64,000 nucleotides of DNA from an uncultured Thermoguttaceae bacterium (lineage in GTDB: Bacteria > Planctomycetota > Planctomycetia > Pirellulales > Thermoguttaceae). Shown one piece after another: positions 8,173-15,276 of this stretch; position 1 is the first letter of the stretch; each line of letters begins with the position of its first letter. The notes under the pieces were generated by a model. The model searched no databases, had not been told where the DNA came from, and saw nothing but the letters and a program-made list of their open reading frames with translations. The stretch spans positions 62,001-126,000 of the forward strand of contig CALIRO010000040.1 in the NCBI GenBank assembly GCA_938042245.1. Reading direction: 5' to 3'. The translations under genes were made by a program, and so were the position numbers.

Positions 8173-8728
8173 AGCAGCCCTCCTTTTTCAAGATACAATG
8201 AGGTGCGTTTGGTGTCCTTCCCGCGTAAGCGGGAATCCAGAATAATGATCCGGGCAGGACCTTCGGCGCTGGCGGAGGCCCCCTCACCCGGCTTCGCCTT
8301 CGGCTCAGCCGGCCTCTCCCGCCAGGGGAGAGGCAAATAATCCCCCTCTCCCCTCCGCGGGAGAGGGGAGGACCGGGCGTTAGCCCGGCCGGGTGAGGGG
8401 GAGTAGGTTCTGTGCAGCTTTGTGTTCTTTGTGCCAGGCAATCACCCTCCTCTCCCCGCCGTGGGAGAGGCGGGATTGCTCCCTAACCGGCAAAGCTACA
8501 GGGCCATTGGCCTATCATAGCGGACCTGGCCAGCCCCAGGCAACCGCCGGCTACCTTCTCCCAACTTTTGGCTTGCAAGATGGCCCCCAAAAATTTTGTT
8601 ACAACAGAGCCACCAACTTTCTCCTCGCAAAGTAGTTGTAATTGGTGTTTCGGAGGGTACAATCGAAAATGTCGGGATTTATTCGAGGCTTTGCCCATAG
8701 GTCTTCCGTTTTGAGAAAGGGTAGGACA
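8173..8728. repeat. Repeat-rich intergenic region upstream of the PEP-CTERM gene
   Basis: The region contains a palindrome TTCCCGCGTAAGCGGGAA (8218-8235), then CCCTCACCCGGC...GCCTCTCCCGCCAGGGGAGAGG (8281-8335) and a second CCCCTCTCCCCTCCGCGGGAGAGGGG unit. After these come GTAGGTTCTGTGCAGCTTTGTGTTCTTTGTG (from 8403) and another CTCTCCCC unit (8451-8471). The block from about 8338 to 8445 recurs in the same order at 11394-11487. After 8480 the sequence is unique and AT-richer and carries a promoter-like pair. Confidence 0.75.
8636..8663 (+). promoter_or_regulatory. Candidate sigma70-type promoter for the PEP-CTERM gene
   Basis: TTGTAA (8636-8641) and TACAAT (8658-8663) are separated by 16 bp, which fits a housekeeping -35/-10 pair. 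Transcription would begin near 8670, about 60 nt before the ATG at 8729. This supports 8729 rather than 8828 as the original start codon. Confidence 0.45.
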
Positions 8729-8803
8729 ATGGCTCGACTAGCGAGGGGTGTTCTGGTGGGCGGCATGGTGTTTCTGGCGGCCTTCTCTGGGGGGAGTGCT
8801 TAG
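8729..8803 (+). other. Signal-peptide coding segment ending in an in-frame TAG
   Basis: ATG 8729, preceded by GAGAAAGGGTAGGACA, opens a 24-codon frame encoding a typical signal peptide: ARLARG, then the hydrophobic stretch VLVGGMVFLAAF, then SGGSA. It is stopped by TAG at 8801-8803. The next codons (AEIIGPALVN...) continue in the same frame into the PEP-CTERM protein. A CAG codon at this position would give a perfect AQA|E signal-peptidase site, so a C-to-T change is the simplest explanation. See the finding on the amber codon. Confidence 0.75.
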
Positions 8804-8827
8804 GCGGAAATCATCGGGCCGGCGCTG

Positions 8828-9889
8828 GTGAATCGGCCAAATGTAGATACCGCCTTCAATTATATGTTTCTTTACGATACCGGAACAGCCACGCCCGGAT
8901 TCACCCATTGGGGTACGGTTACTTCGTGGGCTTTTTACAACGATAACGGCGCAGCCCAAGGCGGTCGGCAGGTGGAGCCGGTGATTCTGAAAAAGGTCGG
9001 CACAGACTCTTGGCTGATTACTGGCGTGGGCCAGCCAATCACCACCCCCGCTACGATGAGCGGCGTGCAGAGTTTTCCGTTTATCCTGGCTTCGGGCAGT
9101 TCGGTGGTAGGACCTGGATATACATTTGCCCATAGAGATTTAAATAACGCCGGCAGTATCGAATTCGAATTCATTGGCTCAGGCACCCACCGCTATTTGG
9201 GCCGGGGCACGAACCCGGACATTGTCGGTGATCTGCTTACCGGTTTTTCTTCGGCGGGCCGAATCTATTCCATCCAATTTGCCACCCAAAACCAACCCAT
9301 GGTCCAGATCGGAAACCCGCTGATCGATCGGGCAAGCGAGGATACCGCCGTCGGCAGCCTGTTCATCCATACCCAGGAGTTTCCCTGCTGGGCGCCGGTG
9401 GTCGAATGGGCCTTTTATGACAATGACAACTTCACGCCGGACCGGCAGATTACGCCGCTCATTCTGGAAAAGGTGGGCAATACCTATATCATCCGAGGCA
9501 TCGGCCAAACCCGAACCACTACCGAACGCGGGGAACAACATTATCTGTTTGAGGTGGTTGCCGGGAGCAATCTGATTGGGCCGGGGTATTACTTTGGCTG
9601 GTACAGCGGCGGATGGGCCAACGGGCAGCCGACCGGCGCCAATGCAGGAGTGATTGACTTCAATACACTTCCAAGCGGTCCGTTAGGTATCCTTTGGTTC
9701 AGTAGTCCGGGCGCCTTCGGCCTAGGGAGCCAACTGACGGCTACCGGCGGGCTGGGTGTAGGCAGTTTCCATGCCCGGATGTATTCGGTGGAGGTAACGT
9801 TGGCGGTTCCGGAACCGGCCAGCGGCGTCCTACTAGGGCTAGCGCTGATAGGCCTTGTGTTTATTCCCCGCTGGCGCCGCTGTGGGTGA
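8828..9889 (+). CDS. PEP-CTERM sorting-domain protein with two related repeats (start disrupted)
   Basis: The intact frame from GTG 8828 encodes 353 residues, but the natural gene very probably starts at 8729 and is interrupted by TAG 8801. Two homologous units make up the protein. The first (about residues 1-140) and second (about 155-300) share the pattern 'AFYxD(N)...R Q(V/I)xPxILxKVGxxxxIxGxGQxxxT...(V/I)GPGY.F'. The last 25 residues are a textbook PEP-CTERM: VPEPASG, a hydrophobic helix LLGLALIGLVFI, then PRWRR. In the family this signal directs sorting by an exosortase. Without the signal peptide the protein from 8828 could not be exported. It overlaps the next gene by 4 nt (GTGA) if that gene starts at 9886. 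It may be a pseudogene, a sequencing error, or a gene expressed by readthrough. Confidence 0.75.
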   Translation: MNRPNVDTAFNYMFLYDTGTATPGFTHWGTVTSWAFYNDNGAAQGGRQVEPVILKKVGTDSWLITGVGQPITTPATMSGVQSFPFILASGSSVVGPGYTFAHRDLNNAGSIEFEFIGSGTHRYLGRGTNPDIVGDLLTGFSSAGRIYSIQFATQNQPMVQIGNPLIDRASEDTAVGSLFIHTQEFPCWAPVVEWAFYDNDNFTPDRQITPLILEKVGNTYIIRGIGQTRTTTERGEQHYLFEVVAGSNLIGPGYYFGWYSGGWANGQPTGANAGVIDFNTLPSGPLGILWFSSPGAFGLGSQLTATGGLGVGSFHARMYSVEVTLAVPEPASGVLLGLALIGLVFIPRWRRCG

Positions 9890-9933
9890 ACATTAATCCA
9901 TCAAGGAAGCCCCGTTTGGAAACGAGGACGCCC

Positions 9934-11118
9934 ATGGGGAAAATCTCTCTGTTTCGGCCCTCTGAGCGGTTGAACCAATCCGCTGTGCTCCGCCCTGACG
10001 AGGTGCGCAAGATGAAGTTTCGTACTCCGGGCCGCTCTTACCAATCCGCTGTTTGCCGGTTTAAGCAATTCCCTGGGTCTTCTCGCCCGGGGGTGAAAAT
10101 CAGCCGCCCGGTCCGGAACCGGGGTGGCCGGTTTGACCAAGCCGCTATTTGTCTTCGCCTCGGTTTTACGTTGGTGGAACTTTTGGTGGTCATTGCCATT
10201 ATTGGGATTTTGATCGCGCTACTTTTGCCGGCGGTGCAAGCGGCCCGGGAGGCGGCCCGACGGATGCAGTGCTCGAATAACCTCAAACAGATCGGTCTGG
10301 CCCTGCATAATTATCATAACGCCATGCGGGCGCTGCCGTTCGGCTGCGCCAATTGGGATGGCGTGGTGGTCGATCCGGTTACCGGCCGACGCTCCTACGG
10401 CGGCACCTGGGCTGCCATGATTCTGCCGTATATCGAGCAACAAGCCCTCTACAACCAGTTTGATTTCCGGATCCACATGAAGGATCAAAAACCGGAGGCT
10501 CTCACGGCCGTGGTGGCCACCTTCATCTGCCCCAGCGATCCGGCCTCGTCGAATCCGATTTTCACCCTGCCGGCCTCAAGCTGCCAGGCGGGCACGAGCA
10601 ACCCGACCGCCTCGCTGGGTCTTTGGTATCCCGGCTCCATCGGGCCGACGTTTATGGATTATGGGCCGTTCTGCCCCTTGGCCAAAAGACCATGGACCTG
10701 CACCGACCCGGATAGTTATTGCAGCCAGGGGTGTAATTTCGGTTCTAGCGGGCCGCCGGGCAATTCGGTGGGCATGTTCGGCCGATGGGCGCGGAGCTTC
10801 CGGTTTGAAGATTGCACCGACGGCCTAAGCAATACCTTCATGAACGGCGAAACCCTGCCGAAACATTGCTGCTGGATGCGGGCCTACAATTCCAACTTTC
10901 CGGTAACCGGCACGAGCATCCCGCTTAATACGAAAGAAGCCAAAGAGGACGGTTCGGAATGGTACCGGACCTGTGGGTTTAAGAGCCAACATCCGGGCGG
11001 AGCGAACTTCCTGATGGCCGACGGCAGCGTCCATTTCGTCTCGGAAGCCATCGACTACAAACTCTATAACGAACTGGGCACCCGGGCCGGGGGCGAACCG
11101 GTCCGCCTGCCGCAGTAA
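9934..11118 (+). CDS. DUF1559 prepilin-like protein with type IV pilin/type II secretion N-methylation motif
   Basis: The conserved core begins LGFTLVELLVVIAIIGILIALLLPAVQ, the prepilin cleavage and methylation helix. The DUF1559 domain follows (AAREAARRMQCSNNLKQIGLALHNYH; FICPSDPA; C-terminal FLMADGSVHFVSE). Members are planctomycete pseudopilin-like surface proteins of unknown function. The start is uncertain. GTG 9886 overlaps the previous stop, ATG 9934 has GAGG 6 nt upstream, and ATG 10012 has GAGG 8 nt upstream. I chose 9934 (394 residues). All choices leave 50-85 residues before the FTLVE motif, whereas family leaders are usually much shorter. This leader is made of degenerate repeats (QSAV twice, QAAI once). 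The neighbouring PEP-CTERM gene suggests joint expression. Confidence 0.85.
   Translation: MGKISLFRPSERLNQSAVLRPDEVRKMKFRTPGRSYQSAVCRFKQFPGSSRPGVKISRPVRNRGGRFDQAAICLRLGFTLVELLVVIAIIGILIALLLPAVQAAREAARRMQCSNNLKQIGLALHNYHNAMRALPFGCANWDGVVVDPVTGRRSYGGTWAAMILPYIEQQALYNQFDFRIHMKDQKPEALTAVVATFICPSDPASSNPIFTLPASSCQAGTSNPTASLGLWYPGSIGPTFMDYGPFCPLAKRPWTCTDPDSYCSQGCNFGSSGPPGNSVGMFGRWARSFRFEDCTDGLSNTFMNGETLPKHCCWMRAYNSNFPVTGTSIPLNTKEAKEDGSEWYRTCGFKSQHPGGANFLMADGSVHFVSEAIDYKLYNELGTRAGGEPVRLPQ
9962..10160 (+). repeat. Degenerate direct repeats in the DUF1559 leader coding sequence
   Basis: CCAATCCGCTGT occurs at 9974 and 10041 and as CCAAGCCGCTAT at 10137, each preceded by GGTTGAA/CTCTTA/GTTTGA-like sequence and followed by (T)GC/TG-T(C)CGCC. 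A weaker partial copy starts near 10057 (GGTTTAAGCAATTCC). At the protein level the units read NQSAVLR, YQSAVCRF and DQAAICLR. The last one directly precedes the FTLVE motif. Confidence 0.6.
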
Positions 11119-12085
11119 CCGCCCCAGCATCGATGGACCCGCCCAGGCAGAATCGGAACCATCCGAGCCGGATGGTGGACTTTTTTATCCCTATCTTGGG
11201 AGCTACCATCCTTTAGCCCTTGCTATTACTTCCCGCCCTGTACAATTTGAAGTGTATTCTTAGTGTCTAGATAGCCACCGGCTGCCAGCCTTTGCCATCC
11301 TGGCGTACCCAGTAGGCTGCTGCCAGAATCGGTCATCCCAGCGCAAGCCCCCAATCCAGGTGCCTCTGCCCGCCGGGAGAGAGGCTTCCAGTTAATCCCC
11401 CTCTCCCCTCCGGGGGAGAAGGTTAGGGGGTGGAGGGTAGGTTCTGTGTAGCTTCATGTTCTTGGTGTTCTTCGTGCGAGGCAATCCAATCCATGGACTG
11501 CTGCTTGCACGAGGATGACCAGATGAACGCCTCCAGGGGATGCAAAGAATGCCCCGTAGATGGAGCAGCGTCTGTCAGACGGTAGGGATTTCGCTCAACT
11601 GGCAGTAAACTCCATCTAACAGTCTAAGTTCCCCCACGGCGAACCGAATACGGACGGGACGCCCGCCATCCCCCCGTGGCTGGATTCCTCTGCTTCCACA
11701 GGAAGACAATAACCGGGCAGGATGTCTGTGTTGCCAAGGTGGCCTCTCAACCGTCGGCACCTCTCAGGTCAGCCGACCTATCCCACCAGGGAAGAGGTAC
11801 ATACTCCCCCGACTGTCCGGAAGAAAGTTAGGATGGAAGGGGAACTGGATGAAGGGATTTTGCGGTGCTCCGCTTGATGCGACGGGGTGGTTCCAAACAG
11901 CAGAGTCAGTCCGGCGTTGGACAAAGGTGTTTCGTTTAACCGTGGGGGGTATTCCCTCCTGCCGCCCATCGAGCAACAGCAGCCTGCGATGCCGCCGCGA
12001 AAGCGTTTAGAACTACCAGGATTGTTCTATTCTTGGGGTTTCTTGCCGAACTTTCGGAGCAAGTCGGCTGCTAAAGCGTTTAGAA
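11119..12085. other. Long intergenic region with repeats, no gene recognised
   Basis: Almost 970 bp with only shadow ORFs. From 11330 a decayed GTCATCCCAGCGCAAGCCCCCAATCCAGG palindrome is followed by CCTCTGCCCGCCGGGAGAGAGG, then CCCCCTCTCCCCTCCGGGGGAGA, GTAGGTTCTGTGTAGCTT (11437) and GTTCTTGGTGTTCTTCGTG. This is the second copy of the composite module at 8338-8445. The stretch 11500-11990 is unique sequence without a recognisable gene. From 12000 the lptE 3' end is partly duplicated. Confidence 0.6.
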
Positions 12086-12093
12086 CTACCAGG
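12000..12093. repeat. Duplication of the lptE 3' end (21-bp perfect direct repeat)
   Basis: AAAGCGTTTAGAACTACCAGG occurs at 12000-12020 and again at 12073-12093, where it includes the lptE stop codon (CTA at 12086-12088). The similarity continues as (A/G)(T/C)TGTTC(T/C)AT into the last lptE codons. The copies are 73 bp apart. Confidence 0.8.
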
Positions 12094-12676
12094 GCTGTTC
12101 CATCATGCCGACGATCTGCTGGGCCACCCGCTGGAGGGCCTTTTGATAGGCAGTGGCGGTGGATTGGCCGTATTCGGGGAAAAGCTCGGCGGTTTCGGTA
12201 ATCGTCTCGGAGCCAGACGGCAGCGGAATGGGGCCGGTCTCCCGAAGCAAATTGCCGCGGTTATCCATCCAAGCTACCTGGACCACCAGGCGTACTGCAG
12301 TTTGCCGGGGGCCGCCCACCCTACTGGGAATCACGGTGCTTCGGCCTTCTTCGATAATCCGGCCGGTCAGGATGCTGTCGGCCGGCGGACGACCGACCAC
12401 TTTGTACGGTGTGCGCAGCTCGATTTCTTTAATGACCGCTTCCGTCAGTTGTTCGCCTAGATGGCGACGGAAGCTATCGGAATCGAATATCGGCACATAA
12501 ATGGTTCGAATTTCTGGATGGTACAAAGTAGCATTCCCAACCCGATACCCGGCACAACCGGCGCAGAAGCCGCCGATGGCTGCCATCCACCCGTACAAGC
12601 AGACGGTGGAGATCGTAGGGTGCTGGGTGTTTTGCCCTGGCCGACTGGAACTGCCCGTTGAGAAGCAACTGCCCAT
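12086..12676 (-). CDS. lptE: LptE-like outer-membrane lipoprotein
   Basis: This 196-residue protein has an N-terminal stretch with a lipobox-like site (GFCAGCAGYRVG, Cys about 41). The LptE-type alpha/beta domain follows: IRTIYVPIFDSDSFRRHLGEQLTEAVIKEIE, then SILTGRIIE, with a C-terminal helix AYQKALQRVAQQIVGMMEQPW. LptE plugs the LptD barrel and helps insert lipopolysaccharide in the outer membrane; an LptD-like gene is present at 37260. The start at 12676 lies 3 bp after the bamD-like stop, suggesting translational coupling. A later ATG at 12586 would leave a shorter signal region (MAAIGGFCAGC) and is a reasonable alternative. The -3 residue of the lipobox is Cys rather than Leu. Its 3' end is repeated downstream. 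Confidence 0.75.
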   Translation of the reverse strand: MGSCFSTGSSSRPGQNTQHPTISTVCLYGWMAAIGGFCAGCAGYRVGNATLYHPEIRTIYVPIFDSDSFRRHLGEQLTEAVIKEIELRTPYKVVGRPPADSILTGRIIEEGRSTVIPSRVGGPRQTAVRLVVQVAWMDNRGNLLRETGPIPLPSGSETITETAELFPEYGQSTATAYQKALQRVAQQIVGMMEQPW

Positions 12677-12679
12677 GGG

Positions 12680-13987
12680 TTATCTGCCTTTTGGGAAGAT
12701 CCGATCCAGCCAACTGAAGTAATCGGGCGGCCGATCCGGTTTATCCTGGATTTGGGCGAGGCGCTGTTGGGCCAGCGGAACGTACTTGGTGCGGGCAAAT
12801 TGGGGGTTCTCGATTAAACTCCGATAGTACATCCGCGCAGCGCCGTAGAGGCGTTTTTTCTCGTAGAACTGAGCCAAGGCCCACTCTCGTTCCGCCAGTT
12901 GCTCGACCATGCGGTTTTTCTCTTCCAGCAGACGTTGGCGTTCTTGTGGAGGGGCTTTGGGGAAAAGGCGCAACGTGGCGTCGGCCAATTCTGCTGCCTC
13001 CTTAAGCGGGGTGCCGTCATACAGCGGCCCTTGATACAGGAGTTGTTTGGCCTTCATGCCCAACTGATGCGCTTGGTATTGATGTTCGCTCTGCGGATAT
13101 TCTTTGCGCAGAAGGTCATACTGATAGGCGGCGTCTTCGTATCGGCCTTTCAGAAAGTAGGCATTGCCAGCGGCCATCAGGGCATCGTCGGCCAACGGAC
13201 CGGTCGGATCATGCAGACGCACCGTCTCATACGCTTTCAGGGCATAGCCCCAGGTGTCGAAGACCGGCTGGGTCCGATCGATCAGATTCGGCACAATCGG
13301 CCAACGGGGATGCGCCTGGGCCATCTGCTCCCAATAGCGTCCGATAGCAAACTGCCGACGTACCGCCCGCTCCAAATACCGAGAGTTTTCGTATTTTTTC
13401 AGCAATTGCTCAAACACATCGTAGGCGGCGGAGTACTTCTCTGCGAAGAAGAGGCTTTCGGCCCGATAGAACAGGGCGTCTTCTTCCAGCGGGGAATCGG
13501 GCCAGCGGAAGGCCGCCAACCGAAATTTCTCTGCCGCCTCCGCATATTTGCCTTGTCGATACAGTTCGGTACCCTCGGCAAATAATTGACGGGCCAGCTT
13601 TTCGTCCGGACCGAGACCAACCGCTTCTTTCGCCTTGCCGTAGAGCTTCTCCGGCGCCAAGGCCGACAGATCCCACCACCTGCTCTTTTTGCCTTCCGCT
13701 TCTTCTTTCTGGAGGGCCTCGTCGAGATTTTCGCCGATGGGAGTGGTAGAAGGATAAACCGGCTGCTTGGAATCGGAGCCCAGATCGGGTTTGCCAGAAG
13801 CCTGTTGCGCGGAGGAAAATTTCTGCTGGCCTGTCAGTTTTTCCCACAACCAGCCCCCATCGTCCCCCCGGATCCGGAAATAAGGATTGTTTCTCACATG
13901 GTCCGGCAGGCCCGGCACTTGGCAAGCACCGGCGCCTAGCCCCAGCAGAACAATCCCTACTGTCCAGCTCCATCCATGGCTTGGCAT
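12680..13987 (-). CDS. bamD: BamD/YfiO-like TPR lipoprotein
   Basis: The 435-residue protein has a lipoprotein signal (WTVGIVLLGLGAGAC, lipidated Cys about 22), a charged linker, and tetratricopeptide repeats from about residue 130: GTELYRQGKYAEAAEKFRLAA..., DALFYRAESLFFAEKYSAAYDVFEQL, DDALMAAGNAYFLKGRYEDAAYQYD. This matches the outer-membrane assembly lipoprotein BamD, which works with BamA in inserting outer-membrane proteins. It is longer than the proteobacterial protein (about 245 residues), as usual in planctomycetes. It is the first gene of a two-gene unit with lptE, so both genes serve outer-membrane biogenesis. Assignment to BamD rather than another TPR lipoprotein is based on domain pattern and neighbour. 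Confidence 0.75.
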   Translation of the reverse strand: MPSHGWSWTVGIVLLGLGAGACQVPGLPDHVRNNPYFRIRGDDGGWLWEKLTGQQKFSSAQQASGKPDLGSDSKQPVYPSTTPIGENLDEALQKEEAEGKKSRWWDLSALAPEKLYGKAKEAVGLGPDEKLARQLFAEGTELYRQGKYAEAAEKFRLAAFRWPDSPLEEDALFYRAESLFFAEKYSAAYDVFEQLLKKYENSRYLERAVRRQFAIGRYWEQMAQAHPRWPIVPNLIDRTQPVFDTWGYALKAYETVRLHDPTGPLADDALMAAGNAYFLKGRYEDAAYQYDLLRKEYPQSEHQYQAHQLGMKAKQLLYQGPLYDGTPLKEAAELADATLRLFPKAPPQERQRLLEEKNRMVEQLAEREWALAQFYEKKRLYGAARMYYRSLIENPQFARTKYVPLAQQRLAQIQDKPDRPPDYFSWLDRIFPKGR

Positions 13988-14291
13988 TCAGCACGTCCTT
14001 GTGCGAGGGATCATAGCTTAGCTATATCCAGCCTGAGTGTCTCTTAGTCTGTCCAGCCTGACTGTAGCTTACTCTGTCCGGACGGACGGGAGGTTAGGCT
14101 GTCCAGACTGAGTAATCGCTCTCTGATAGCCGGCGATCCCATCGGGGCCGTCTTGACAGACGGCGTTGCATCATCCTCTGCCCAGGCGGTGTTACCGGTG
14201 GGAAGCCGTCCTATCTTCTCTCCGAGCAACAAACTCCTTTTCTCCGAAGGTCAAAAGAAACCCCCTGTGCTTTGCTTTATTTGGAGGGGGG
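13988..14291. repeat. Intergenic region with a degenerate ~25-bp tandem repeat
   Basis: Between recO and the bamD-like gene, about 14022-14120 consists of roughly four copies of a 25-nt unit whose clearest copy is TGTCCAGCCTGACTGTAGCTTAC. The others read ATCCAGCCTGAGTGTCTCTTAG, TGTCCGGACGGACGGGAGGTTAG and TGTCCAGACTGAGTAATCG. The rest (14125-14291) contains no recognised gene. Confidence 0.6.
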
Positions 14292-15143
14292 TTAGGTTGG
14301 TGGTGGCCCAATCGGCCCGGTCGGTGCCGGCGGAAGGGGTTGGTCGAAGGTGGCTGCGGGGGTTTTCCGCCCAGGGCGTTCCTGCATCATCAGAGCCAGA
14401 TAGGCGTGCATTCGGGGCGGTCGGCCCAAGAGGTTGCAGATGACCTGATTGAGGAGATGTCGCAGTTGGCTTCGGTGGGCAGAGTCTAATTCCAGCCGAT
14501 CCGCAGCCGCATGTCCAGGCTCCGACAACACCGCCATACTGCGGAGCAATCCTTGATCGACCGTCAGGCTGGGCGGGGGAAGCGGTTGAGCAGTTCGGCA
14601 CGGTTGGCACACCACACCTCCTTGCAAAGGATTAAACCCCAGGTGCCGGTCTCCTTGGATCGGTTGCCCGCAGACGACACAGGTTTCCAACGAGGGAAGA
14701 TGTCCCAACAGCCGAAGCGCTGCTAACTCCCATCGAAACACCCATCGCCAGACCGGTTGGCCGAGGCTGAGGCTCTCCAGGGCCGAGTTGGCCAGATCGA
14801 AAAGCTCCGGCAGCGGGTCATACCGCGCGGTTAAATCCCGCAGAAGTTCCACCACATAATAGCCCGCATATAGGGGGGCTAAATCCCTCCCCGGACAACG
14901 AAACCGACGCAGGAGTTTCGCCTCGGTTATCAAGTCCAGGGCTTCGCTGGATTTGCGCAGAAAGACTATGCGACAGAGGCTCATCAGGTCAAGAGCAGAG
15001 TCGAAGGGATTTTTCAGTCTTTTGGCTCCCTTCGCTAAAGCCTCTATTTTGCCAAACTCCCTAGTAAACAGGGTAACTACCAAACTGCTTTCACTGAAAT
15101 CCACACAGCGGAGCACCAGGGCGGTGGCATGTTCGGCCGACAC
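14292..15143 (-). CDS. recO: DNA repair protein RecO
   Basis: The 283-residue protein has the RecO plan. An N-terminal OB-fold (ALVLRCVDFSESSLVVTLFTREFGKIEALAKGAKR) is followed by a helical C-terminal domain with a zinc-finger pair (CVVCG near residue 175 and CQPC near 200). RecO loads RecA on SSB-coated DNA together with RecR in recombinational repair. The C-terminus has a Pro-rich tail (PAPTGPIGPPPT). It is the last gene of the phoH-pgpH-ybeY-corC-recO run, 133 bp after the corC-like gene; that spacer is AT-rich. Confidence 0.92.
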   Translation of the reverse strand: MSAEHATALVLRCVDFSESSLVVTLFTREFGKIEALAKGAKRLKNPFDSALDLMSLCRIVFLRKSSEALDLITEAKLLRRFRCPGRDLAPLYAGYYVVELLRDLTARYDPLPELFDLANSALESLSLGQPVWRWVFRWELAALRLLGHLPSLETCVVCGQPIQGDRHLGFNPLQGGVVCQPCRTAQPLPPPSLTVDQGLLRSMAVLSEPGHAAADRLELDSAHRSQLRHLLNQVICNLLGRPPRMHAYLALMMQERPGRKTPAATFDQPLPPAPTGPIGPPPT

Positions 15144-15276
15144 TGCTAAACCTATTTAAAAAATAGCTATTCTGTGTATATTATTTATTTGTTGTATTTC
15201 GTGTATTCTTAATAAACAACACAAACATTCTATTTTTATTACTCAATGTAGATTATCTAAATTGTTTGACACAGAA

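Noticed and set aside
14022-14120. CRISPR-like array in the recO-bamD spacer
   Set aside because: Units are contiguous without unique spacers, so this is a tandem repeat only.
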